Origin: an uncultured Porphyromonadaceae bacterium | GTDB taxonomy: Bacteria; Bacteroidota; Bacteroidia; Bacteroidales; UBA11471 | Assembly (NCBI GenBank): GCA_900547555.1 | Contig: URHG01000068.1 | Coordinates: 1 to 6,208, forward strand | DNA: 6,208 nt | Reading direction: 5' to 3' | Shown: positions 1 through 6,196 of the stretch, in pieces | How the letters are laid out: each line of letters opens with the position of its first letter | Numbering within the stretch: the first letter of the stretch is position 1 | The notes under the pieces: model-generated | Database searches by the model: none | What the model was told of the DNA's origin: nothing | The model's input: only the letters and a program-made list of their open reading frames with translations | Position numbers and translations under genes: made by a program

Positions 1-52
1 TTGTCATCATTTGACACCGTAACAACTCTGATATTAAGTCGTTTAGCGTCAT
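1..52 (-). CDS. Possible start of a protein gene, cut by the left edge
   Basis: On the minus strand an ATG at 52-50 opens a frame that stays open to the window edge and encodes MTLNDLISELLRCQMMT (17 residues). The peptide is a plausible amphipathic N-terminal helix. It is preceded by GGGTGAA, which is only a weak ribosome-binding sequence. The frame is the same as that of the small gene upstream, separated from its TAA by 18 bases. It could therefore be a separate gene directly downstream, or the continuation of one gene split by a stop codon. Seventeen codons are too few to name a family, and chance openness is possible. Confidence 0.3.
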   Translation of the reverse strand, partial: MTLNDLISELLRCQMMT

Positions 53-70
53 TTCACCCGTTTTTCGAGG

Positions 71-286
71 TTATTCCAGAGATTTTTTGTAAACCTGCCG
101 TAAACTATCATGTTTTTCTTCGGGAAGCTCTTTCCATAAACGGCCCAACTCTGCTTCCCGTTTATAATAGCACTCCCATAAAATACTATCCTGCCGCAAA
201 TAATTCTCCTCGGTAATTTCGTCTTGTGCCCATGAATCGGGAAAACATACTCCCATCACAAGAATGATAATAAAAAGTCTTTTCAT
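71..286 (-). CDS. Small exported protein of unknown function
   Basis: This encodes 71 residues starting MKRLFIIILVMGVC. Residues 1-20 form a typical Sec signal peptide: KR, then a hydrophobic core (LFIIILVMGV), then DSWA, with likely signal peptidase I cleavage after Ala20 before QDE. A cysteine at residue 14 sits in MGVC, which is a poor lipobox, so a lipoprotein is less likely. The mature part, about 51 residues, is highly charged and probably helical (EELPEEK-type segments, many E, K and R). I do not recognise a family. The start is supported by the signal peptide and by an upstream purine run AAAGAGAGAT. It lies 42 bases after the acetyltransferase stop on the same strand and may be co-transcribed. 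It is probably periplasmic. Codon use and composition resemble the neighbours. Confidence 0.6.
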   Translation of the reverse strand: MKRLFIIILVMGVCFPDSWAQDEITEENYLRQDSILWECYYKREAELGRLWKELPEEKHDSLRQVYKKSLE

Positions 287-312
287 ATCTCTCTTTTTAT
301 TTTATTAGACGT

Positions 313-326
313 TTTTTTGCAAAAAA
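313..326. repeat. 14-bp AT-rich perfect palindrome TTTTTTGCAAAAAA
   Basis: TTTTTTGCAAAAAA is its own reverse complement and fills part of the 42-base gap between the acetyltransferase and the small exported-protein gene. It has no loop and no following T-tract on the minus strand, so it is not a convincing terminator. A 12-bp version, TTTTTGCAAAAA, lies at 5039-5050 in front of the M20 deacylase gene. A role as a protein-binding site is possible, but A/T-runs around GC are common by chance in intergenic Bacteroidota DNA. Confidence 0.35.
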
Positions 327-328
327 GG

Positions 329-898
329 TTACAATTCCAACAAATTATCTCGCTCTTGTGCCAAAAGGGAATAGACATTCAAGTTGTAATACCGGCCTTC
401 ACCAGCATACTCACCAGCACGCTCTACACCTTCAAGACGGAATCCCAACCGACGAGGTATTGCATTGGAAGAGAGATTTCCTACGGCACATTTTATCTGC
501 ACGCGGTTCATCGTCCTGACATCGAACGCCCATAAACACAATCTCGCAACACAACGAGACATGATGCCACGCCCGCGAAACTCCGGCAACAACCAATAGC
601 CGATCTCGGTCTTGCGATTGACCGTATCGGTAAGTACAAATCCCACAAGTCCGCAAAAAAAGTCGTCGAAAAGAATTTTGAATGTATAATTGCGTACCTC
701 GGGAGCTTCGGCACATAGGCCGGAAAGGAAATCTTTCTCTTCTGCAACCGAATGCAAACCGTCGACAAACGGCAACCATCGCCGCAAATCCTCCCGATAC
801 AAATCTATGGCACGGTATATCGTCCCTGCATCATCTTCACATGCCTCGCACAGTTGCAAATGTGTATCTACAAAAATCTCCAACTTTCTCTTATCCAT
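329..898 (-). CDS. GNAT-family N-acetyltransferase, RimL/RimJ-like
   Basis: This encodes a predicted cytoplasmic acetyl-CoA-dependent N-acetyltransferase of 189 residues. The RimJ/RimL group acetylates N-termini of ribosomal proteins, but many members have other small-molecule or protein targets, so the substrate is open. The acetyl-CoA pyrophosphate-binding motif A is visible as IGYWLLPEFRGRGIM at about residues 99-113, with the RGRGIM turn. Motif B follows as NLSSNAIPRRLGF at 141-153, and then the RimL-typical LEGVER...GEY and YNLNVYSLL strand at the C-terminus. The frame is open upstream to 1003, but I chose the ATG at 898. It has a perfect AGGAGG at 913-908, nine bases upstream, and the upstream extension has no GNAT homology that I recognise. 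It lies downstream of the argB terminator, so it should have its own promoter, though I see no clear TAnnTTTG there. Confidence 0.85.
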   Translation of the reverse strand: MDKRKLEIFVDTHLQLCEACEDDAGTIYRAIDLYREDLRRWLPFVDGLHSVAEEKDFLSGLCAEAPEVRNYTFKILFDDFFCGLVGFVLTDTVNRKTEIGYWLLPEFRGRGIMSRCVARLCLWAFDVRTMNRVQIKCAVGNLSSNAIPRRLGFRLEGVERAGEYAGEGRYYNLNVYSLLAQERDNLLEL

Positions 899-907
899 TT
901 TTTCAAA

Positions 908-913
908 CCTCCT
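908..913 (-). promoter_or_regulatory. Shine-Dalgarno AGGAGG fixing the acetyltransferase start
   Basis: The minus strand reads AGGAGG nine bases before the ATG at 898. It is a full anti-16S match, whereas the argB and prfB starts in this window have none. It argues against the longer reading of the gene from 1003. Confidence 0.7.
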
Positions 914-1048
914 ATTAAAATCATCTGTTCCATTCATACCATAGCTCGCATTCGAGAGAACCACAATCACAGTATACAGATATCTCCTGCGGGCATATAC
1001 CACAAATGGTCGACATCTATCTTTTCGTAAATTTATCGATAAACGTTC

Positions 1049-1092
1049 AAAAAAACAAAGACATATACAGAAATTCCCGTATATGCCTTTTT
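1049..1092 (-). terminator. Rho-independent terminator after argB
   Basis: Read on the minus strand, GGCATATAC (1087-1079) pairs with GTATATGTC (1068-1060) to form nine pairs, one of them G-U. The loop is ten bases. The tract TTTGTTTTTTT (1059-1049) follows directly. An A-run (1092-1088) before the stem can pair with the first Ts. The hairpin begins about 23 bases after the argB TAG. It is placed to end the fadD-prfB-argB transcript and to separate it from the acetyltransferase gene. Confidence 0.75.
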
Positions 1093-1115
1093 ACAATCAA
1101 AATTCGATCTATTAT

Positions 1116-1883
1116 CTATCCTACTATACGGGTTCCTCCCGCAGACAAGGTATCGGCTCTCGTAATGACGACCTCTTTCACCCCGGCCGAAATAGCTGAA
1201 AAAGCATTTTCGAGCTTGGGAATCATTCCTCCTTGTACAATACCGTCGCTCACCAAGCGTTCGAACGAAGACTTATCGATTTGTGGAATCACGCTTTCAT
1301 CATCATTCTCATCGCGTAAAACTCCTTTTTTCTCAAAACAATAAACCAGTGTTACATCGAAATAAGGCGCCAGCGCCTTAGCTGCTTCCCCGGCAATGGT
1401 ATCGGCATTGGTATTGAGCAACTGTCCATGCCCGTCATGGGTAAGAGGAGCAAGTACGGGAACAACTCCATCTGCTATCAGACGAGCCAACATATCGCCC
1501 CGAGCCTCTTTCACATCTCCTACATAACCGTAGTCAACATCCTTCACCGGACGTTTGTCCGAACGCAAAATATTCAAATCGGCTCCGGTCATACCGAGTG
1601 CATCGACTCCAAGAGCCTGCAACCCGGCAACGATGTTTTTATTTACCAATCCGCCATACACCATTGTTACCACTCGCAAAGTGTCGGCATCGGTAATACG
1701 TCGCCCATTTACCATACGGCTGGGAATACCCAACTGCTCGGCCAGTTTCGTCGCCGAACGGCCACCTCCGTGCACAAGCAATTTCCGACCTTCTATGGAA
1801 GCAAAATCACACAACAAAGCCTGCAAAGTATCGGATTCTTCCACGATTTTCCCGCCGACTTTTATAAGAGTCAGTTTTTCCAT
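1116..1883 (-). CDS. argB: N-acetyl/N-succinyl-glutamate kinase (ArgB)
   Basis: This is an amino-acid kinase-fold enzyme that phosphorylates the gamma-carboxylate of an N-acylated glutamate with ATP, step two of the acylated-ornithine route to arginine. The protein has 255 residues. Visible motifs are KVGGK (8-12, catalytic Lys8), the glycine-rich VHGGG (37-41), NGRRITD (59-65), LLNTNADTIAG (155-165, Asp161) and GGMIPKLENA (218-227, Lys223). The length matches the short, E. coli-like form. It lacks the extra N-terminal helix of the arginine-inhibited hexameric type, so feedback inhibition by arginine is not expected. In Bacteroides the pathway is reported to run on N-succinyl intermediates, so the acyl group here may be succinyl; the sequence alone does not prove it. 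The gene starts 11 bases after prfB and is the last gene before a terminator. No Shine-Dalgarno is seen before its ATG. Confidence 0.93.
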   Translation of the reverse strand: MEKLTLIKVGGKIVEESDTLQALLCDFASIEGRKLLVHGGGRSATKLAEQLGIPSRMVNGRRITDADTLRVVTMVYGGLVNKNIVAGLQALGVDALGMTGADLNILRSDKRPVKDVDYGYVGDVKEARGDMLARLIADGVVPVLAPLTHDGHGQLLNTNADTIAGEAAKALAPYFDVTLVYCFEKKGVLRDENDDESVIPQIDKSSFERLVSDGIVQGGMIPKLENAFSAISAGVKEVVITRADTLSAGGTRIVG

Positions 1884-1894
1884 ATCGATATATT

Positions 1895-3005
1895 TTATTC
1901 GTCTCCGAATTCCATCAGATACGCTTTGATAAAGTCATCGATATCACCGTCCATGACTCTCTGAACATCAGATGTCTGGTAGTTGGTACGATGGTCTTTT
2001 ACCCGACGGTCATCGAATACATAGCTGCGTATCTGCGATCCCCACTCGATTTTTTTCTTTCCGGCCTCGACTTTGGCCTGTTCGGCCATACGGTGTTGCA
2101 ACTCTTTTTCATAAAGTATCGACCGCAACTGACGCATCGCATTTTCGCGGTTCTTGGGCTGGTCGCGGGTTTCGGTATTCTCGATGAGAATCTCCTCTTC
2201 TTCGCCGGTATAAGGATCCTTGAAATGGTAACGCAGGCGCACACCCGACTCAACCTTGTTCACATTCTGGCCACCGGCACCGCCCGAGCGGAAAGTATCC
2301 CACGAGATGTCGGCCGGATTGATACTGATTTCGATACTGTCGTCGACCAGCGGAGTAACGAATACCGAGGCAAACGAGGTCATGCGCTTACCTTGTGCAT
2401 TATAGGGCGAGACACGTACCAGACGGTGTACTCCGTTTTCGCTTTTGAGATAACCATAAGCGTAATCGCCCTCGATCTGTATGGTAACCGACTTGATTCC
2501 GGCCTCGTCGCCTTCGAGAATATTGGCGATAGCTGTCTTATAACCATGAGCCTCGCACCAACGCAGATAAAGACGCATGAGCATATCGGCCCAGTCCTGA
2601 CTCTCGGTTCCGCCGGCGCCGGAATTGATTTTGAGTACGGCGCCCAACTTATCTTCTTCTCGACGCAGCATGTTGCGCAATTCGAGATCTTCGATAAGGG
2701 TGATGGTTCGCCGATAAATCTCGTCGAGTTCCGACTCGGTAATCACTTCTTCCTTGACAAAATCATACGCCAAAGCAAGTTCCTCGACCGACTTCTCTAC
2801 CTCCTGGTATCTATCAATCCAAAAATGCAGTTCTTTGACCTTTTTCATCTGCGCTTCGGCCTTCTTCCGGTCTTCCCAGAAATCGGGCACATGAGTGCGC
2901 AACTCTTCTTCTTCGACTTGAATTATTTTCGCATCGATGTCAAAGATACCTCCTCAACGCCAACTTGCGTTCTTCTGTCTCTTTAAGTTGTTCTATCGTA
3001 ATCAT
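1895..3005 (-). CDS. prfB: Peptide chain release factor 2, made by programmed +1 frameshift
   Basis: RF2 recognises UGA and UAA stop codons in the ribosome and triggers peptide release. Codons 1-21 (MITIEQLKE...LRRYL) lie in one frame from the ATG at 3005 and end at an in-frame TGA (2942-2940). Skipping T2942 joins them to the main frame, starting DIDAKIIQVEEEE, for a total of 369 residues (E. coli RF2 has 365). The PCRF domain contains NSGAGGTESQDWADM (about 127-141). The stop-codon reading loop is SPY at 199-201, where E. coli has SPF. The peptidyl-hydrolysis motif GGQ is at 244-246 within SGGAGGQNVNKVESG. Its Gln is the residue methylated by PrmC in other bacteria. Loop-to-GGQ spacing is 45, as in E. 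coli. The gene is 32 bases downstream of fadD and 11 upstream of argB. No Shine-Dalgarno precedes the ATG. A caller that ignores the shift would start at the TTG at 2902 and lose 34 residues. Confidence 0.95.
2939..2954 (-). promoter_or_regulatory. prfB: prfB programmed +1 frameshift site (RF2 autoregulation)
   Basis: The minus strand reads AGGAGG TAT CTT TGA C. It has an internal Shine-Dalgarno (2954-2949), a three-base spacer, the slippery CTT (2945-2943), the in-frame stop TGA (2942-2940) and a following C (2939). Only one base in this stretch differs from the E. coli site, which has AGGGGG. When RF2 is scarce, the UGA is decoded slowly and the peptidyl-tRNA on CUU slips forward to UUU, continuing as Leu-Asp. 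When RF2 is abundant, translation stops after 21 residues. This gives feedback control of RF2 level. Confidence 0.95.
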
Positions 3006-3037
3006 ACGGGAAACGGTTATGAATAATGATTTACAGA

Positions 3038-4843
3038 TTATGCATACATGGCTTCTATCTCGGCCTGGAAAATACGGTAGATAGCCGCACGACGTATTTT
3101 TAAAGTATCGGTGATCTCCCCGTTTTCTTTGCTGAACGCACGGGGCAACAACGTAAAACGTTTTATCTGTTCGAAACGGGCAAAATTGGCCTGCAACGCT
3201 GCAATACGTTCCTGAATAAGTTTCTGTATGCTCTGATTTTTCACCAAATCTTCGAGCGTACGGTATTGTATCTGCTTCTGCGCAGCATATTCCTTGATCG
3301 CTTCGAACGCCGGAATGATAATTGCCGTTACATATTTGCGGCAATCGCCGATCACTGCGACCTGCTCGATATACTTATCTTCTCCGAGCTTGGCTTCGAT
3401 GGCTTGGGGGGCAATATACTTACCGTTGGATGTCTTGAAAAGATCTTTGATACGCTCGGTCAACACAACAGAACCGTCGTCGTCGAGACGACCGGCATCG
3501 CCGGTGCGGAACCAACCGTCGGACGTAAAGACTTGCGCCGTTGCTTCGGGTTTCTTATAGTAACCTTTCATGACGGTAGGCCCTTTAACGAGAATCTCAT
3601 TATCGGCTCCGATCTTCACCTGCACATCGGGCAATGTCGTCCCGACCGAGCCGATACGGTAACCGGTCAGTTCAAAACAGGAGACAGTAGCAGTCGTCTC
3701 AGACAGACCATATCCGTACAAAATATGGATACCGCAACTGTGTAAAAATTCATTGATCGTATCGGAAAGCGGTGCTCCCGCCGTAGGGAAAATATTACCG
3801 TTTTCGATACCGACGGCTTTTTTCAACTTCGAAAACACCAACTTATCATACAAGGCGTATTGCGCCTCCAACCACATGGGAACTCGTTTATTGCGACGTA
3901 CATAATCGATATTACGACGACGCCCCACACTCAACGCCCGATCCAAAAGCATGCGGCTCAGACCCCTCGTCGAAGCGATTTTTTCCTGCACGGCCGTATA
4001 TACTTTTTCCCAAAAACGAGGTACACTGCACATAATGGTGGGGCGTACTTCTTTGATTACAGATTGTATCTCCTTGGGATTCTGATTGATGACTACCCGC
4101 ATGCCGCACGTAAGACAGAAATAGGTCCACGCCCGCTCGAAGATATGAGTAAGAGGGAGAAAACACAAGGATACGTCCTTATCGCTGCACATCGTAAGAC
4201 GATCGATGTGCATGCGCATCGCCTCGGAAAAGTTCCGATGCGTGAGCATAACGCCTTTCGAGTCGCCGGTCGTTCCCGAGGTATAGATAATACTGGCCAA
4301 ATCATCGAGCGACTGACCGGCAATGCGGCCATCGACCAACGCTTCTGTTTCGGCGGTGGAAACCGCACCCGCTATAAAATCGGGGAAATATACCGAAGAG
4401 GTATCGCCTTCGGCAAGGCGTACTGTACGGTCGAATATGATAATCCGTTCCAACGTCGGACACGTCGCCAATGCCTTCCATGCGTTGTCGTACTGATATT
4501 GCTCACCGACAAACAAATACCGGATTTCGGCGTCGCGTACGATATACTCCAACTGCTCAAACGAGCCGGTCGGATAAAGAGGGACGACCACTGCGCGATT
4601 GGCATAAGCGGCAAAATCGACAATCAACCCTTCGGGCTTATTCGGCGTATATGTCGCAATATTTTCTTGTACTCCGATACCGCAGGCAGCCATAGCAAGG
4701 GCAGTCTTTCGTATCTGACTCTCGAACGACAACCAAGAGAGCGACACCCATTTTCCCGCCGTATCTTTATATCGTAAAATTTCTCTGTTTCCGTATTTTC
4801 GGGTTTGTTCCGCAATCATGCGGGACAACTGATAATTCCTCAT
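3038..4843 (-). CDS. Long-chain fatty acid-CoA ligase (AMP-forming), FadD/ACSL-like
   Basis: This adenylate-forming enzyme would activate a fatty acid with ATP and transfer it to CoA, feeding phospholipid remodelling or fatty acid use. The protein has 601 residues. The P-loop YTSGTTGDSKGVMLTHRN is at 187-204, PTAGAPLS at 353-360, the acyl-binding YGYGLSETTA at 376-385, GWFRTGDAG at 443-451 and the hinge LTERIKDLFKTSNGKYIAP at 461-479. The C-terminal catalytic lysine is in TLKIRR (Lys582). The length fits the roughly 600-residue bacterial ACSL type. The frame is open to an ATG at 4918, but I chose 4843 because family similarity begins at MRNYQLSRMIAEQ and a -7 promoter element lies at 4873-4866, inside the longer reading. 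No signal peptide is seen; the enzyme is expected to be cytoplasmic or peripherally membrane-bound. It is the first gene of a likely operon with prfB and argB. Chain-length preference cannot be read from the sequence. Confidence 0.93.
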   Translation of the reverse strand: MRNYQLSRMIAEQTRKYGNREILRYKDTAGKWVSLSWLSFESQIRKTALAMAACGIGVQENIATYTPNKPEGLIVDFAAYANRAVVVPLYPTGSFEQLEYIVRDAEIRYLFVGEQYQYDNAWKALATCPTLERIIIFDRTVRLAEGDTSSVYFPDFIAGAVSTAETEALVDGRIAGQSLDDLASIIYTSGTTGDSKGVMLTHRNFSEAMRMHIDRLTMCSDKDVSLCFLPLTHIFERAWTYFCLTCGMRVVINQNPKEIQSVIKEVRPTIMCSVPRFWEKVYTAVQEKIASTRGLSRMLLDRALSVGRRRNIDYVRRNKRVPMWLEAQYALYDKLVFSKLKKAVGIENGNIFPTAGAPLSDTINEFLHSCGIHILYGYGLSETTATVSCFELTGYRIGSVGTTLPDVQVKIGADNEILVKGPTVMKGYYKKPEATAQVFTSDGWFRTGDAGRLDDDGSVVLTERIKDLFKTSNGKYIAPQAIEAKLGEDKYIEQVAVIGDCRKYVTAIIIPAFEAIKEYAAQKQIQYRTLEDLVKNQSIQKLIQERIAALQANFARFEQIKRFTLLPRAFSKENGEITDTLKIRRAAIYRIFQAEIEAMYA

Positions 4844-4865
4844 TTCCTGAATTATAAAATCGGCA

Positions 4866-4873
4866 CAAAGGTA
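4866..4873 (-). promoter_or_regulatory. Bacteroidota -7 promoter element for the fadD-prfB-argB unit
   Basis: The minus strand reads TACCTTTG, an exact match to the Bacteroidota -7 consensus TAnnTTTG. It would start transcription a few bases downstream, giving a leader of roughly 15-20 bases before the ATG at 4843. I found no clear TTTG at the -33 position, so the call rests on the -7 word and its placement. Confidence 0.55.
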
Positions 4874-5036
4874 ACACAAAAAAATCGAACCGATAGTCGT
4901 TTTCTCGTTTTTTGACATACAGAGATTGCAAAATACCCCTCTTTCGTCCTAAAACACCCATAGGAAAAGCCTTTCGATCTGCCATGAAAGAATTACGTTT
5001 TTCGTTTCCCAAAGGCATATTCTTTCAAATTATCCT

Positions 5037-5044
5037 TATTTTTG
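5037..5044 (+). promoter_or_regulatory. Bacteroidota -7 promoter element for the M20 deacylase gene
   Basis: TATTTTTG matches TAnnTTTG exactly and lies 18 bases before the ATG at 5063, giving a short leader. No -33 TTTG is obvious 19-21 bases upstream. The element overlaps the palindrome TTTTTGCAAAAA (5039-5050), so a regulator bound there would block or compete with RNA polymerase. That role is inference. Confidence 0.45.
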
Positions 5045-5050
5045 CAAAAA
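5039..5050. repeat. 12-bp palindrome TTTTTGCAAAAA overlapping a promoter
   Basis: This perfect palindrome extends imperfectly to TTATT...GAATAA on either side (about 5036-5056). It sits on the putative -7 element of an arginine-pathway gene, so an operator is conceivable. There is no direct evidence, and the motif is low in complexity. Confidence 0.3.
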
Positions 5051-5062
5051 GAATAAATAGAA

Positions 5063-6127
5063 ATGATCGATCCGAACGAACTCTTTTATCCGGCAGTTGA
5101 CCTTCTTCGCCGATTGATCGCGACTCCGTCCGTAAGTCGGGAAGAAAACGCAACAGCCGATTTAATCGCCGCCTATCTCCAAGAATACGGGTTCACACCA
5201 CATCGCGCCGCCAACAACGTCTGGGCCATAGCACCCGATTATAACCCGGGACGCCCTACTGTTTTACTGAACTCGCACCACGATACCGTACGGCCGGTCG
5301 AAGGTTGGCAGGGACAAGCATTCAACGTCCGGGAAGAAGGCGACCGTCTCTACGGTCTGGGCAGCAACGACGCCGGCGCATCGCTGGTATCGCTGTTGCA
5401 GGTATTCATCGCTTTATCGTCCCGCCCCGAACCGTACAATCTGATTTTCCTTGCTTCGGCCGAAGAAGAAGTTTCGGGAACCAACGGCGTAGCACTCGCC
5501 TTGAAAGAGCTACCGCCCATTTCCTTCGGTGTTGTCGGCGAACCGACCGGTATGCAACCGGCAATCGGAGAAAAAGGCCTTATGGTACTCGACTGTACCG
5601 TCATGGGCAAATCGGGTCATGCGGCCCGTAACGAAGGGATCAATGCCATTTACGAAGCTTTGCCGGTTATCGAACAATTCAAAAACTTCGCTTTTCCAAA
5701 AGTTTCCCGCCTATTGGGACCTGTAAAACTCACCGTTACCCAAATAAAAGCGGGTACACAACACAATGTCATTCCCGATCGTTGCGAATTTGTCGTCGAT
5801 GTCCGCACCAATGAATTATACCGGAATGAAGAGGCTTTCGAATTGCTGCGGGAGGCCATTCCCTGCACCATTGTTCCCCGTTCATTCCGTTTAAACTCTT
5901 CCCGTATCGATAGGGAACACCCGTTTATGCAACGCGCCGCATTACTTGAACTCGAAGCATTCGGCTCGCCTACTCTTTCCGATCAGGCGCAAATGCCTTT
6001 CACAACCGTAAAAATAGGCCCGGGGGCCTCGGAACGTTCCCATACTGCCGGAGAATACATCGATAAAGAAGAGATACGCAAGGCCATAACCTTGTACATA
6101 CGATTACTCGACGGTTTGAAACTTTGA
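5063..6127 (+). CDS. M20-family zinc deacylase, probable N-acyl-ornithine/citrulline deacylase (ArgE type)
   Basis: This 354-residue two-zinc amidohydrolase of the M20 (ArgE/DapE/ACY1) family is cytoplasmic, with no signal peptide. Expected metal and catalytic residues are visible: SHHDT (His72, Asp74), SNDAG (bridging Asp103), SAEEEVSGTNG (Glu135 catalytic, Glu136 metal), GEPTG (Glu160), SGHAARNEG (His186, in the lid/dimerisation domain) and ERSHTAGEYI (His327, metal). The core catalytic domain is split around the dimerisation domain at about residues 175-285. In Bacteroidota, enzymes of this kind are assigned to removing the acetyl or succinyl group in arginine synthesis, and argB lies nearby, which supports that role. 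DapE (succinyl-diaminopimelate) or a dipeptidase are alternatives that sequence reading does not exclude. The ATG at 5063 is the first good start after the promoter-like element; no strong Shine-Dalgarno precedes it. It is divergent from fadD. Confidence 0.88.
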   Translation: MIDPNELFYPAVDLLRRLIATPSVSREENATADLIAAYLQEYGFTPHRAANNVWAIAPDYNPGRPTVLLNSHHDTVRPVEGWQGQAFNVREEGDRLYGLGSNDAGASLVSLLQVFIALSSRPEPYNLIFLASAEEEVSGTNGVALALKELPPISFGVVGEPTGMQPAIGEKGLMVLDCTVMGKSGHAARNEGINAIYEALPVIEQFKNFAFPKVSRLLGPVKLTVTQIKAGTQHNVIPDRCEFVVDVRTNELYRNEEAFELLREAIPCTIVPRSFRLNSSRIDREHPFMQRAALLELEAFGSPTLSDQAQMPFTTVKIGPGASERSHTAGEYIDKEEIRKAITLYIRLLDGLKL

Positions 6128-6162
6128 ATAACTCCTGATAATGTCAAACCGAAGCATCTGCA

Positions 6163-6196
6163 AGGAATCTCATGCACTCTATTGATTGAGATTCTT
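6163..6196. repeat. Hairpin after the deacylase gene, possible dispersed palindromic repeat
   Basis: AGGAATCTCA (6163-6172) pairs with TGAGATTCTT (6187-6196) to give ten pairs including one G-U, with a 14-base loop. It begins 35 bases after the deacylase TGA. The following sequence CATTTCACTTCG has no clean T-tract, so it is a weak terminator at best. The arms and flanks (AATGTCA at 6140-6146 on the left, CTTCG at the right edge) resemble intergenic repeats of the general form TGTCA...GAATCTCA / TGAGATTC...TGACA seen in many genomes. The right half would lie outside the window. Confidence 0.5.

Noticed and set aside
287..328. The TTTTTTGCAAAAAA palindrome as a terminator of the acetyltransferase gene
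   Set aside because: The inverted repeat has no loop and almost no GC pairs, and no T-tract follows it on the minus strand.
898..1003. 35-codon N-terminal extension of the acetyltransferase
   Set aside because: A perfect AGGAGG sits nine bases before the internal ATG at 898, and the extension shows no GNAT-like sequence.
1006..1344. A plus-strand frame crossing the argB end and the intergenic region
   Set aside because: It overlaps argB in antisense and includes both arms of the terminator. No family features or ribosome-binding site are seen.
1991..2986. A 331-codon open frame on the plus strand opposite prfB
   Set aside because: It is fully antisense to a certain gene and has no recognisable domain. 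Its openness follows from the codon bias of prfB on the other strand.
2940..3344. A 134-codon minus-strand frame overlapping the end of the acyl-CoA synthetase
   Set aside because: Only its last 21 codons are real, as the first frame of prfB. The part upstream of 3005 lies out of frame within the end of fadD.
3860..4777. A 305-codon open frame on the plus strand opposite the acyl-CoA synthetase
   Set aside because: It is antisense to well-conserved adenylation motifs. Its translation is rich in Arg and His and low in complexity, typical of a shadow frame.
6119..6130. CTT TGA at the end of the M20 deacylase, resembling the prfB slippery site
   Set aside because: There is no Shine-Dalgarno-like sequence upstream, and the +1 frame hits TAA right after GAA, so a shift would add almost nothing. 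It is an ordinary stop.
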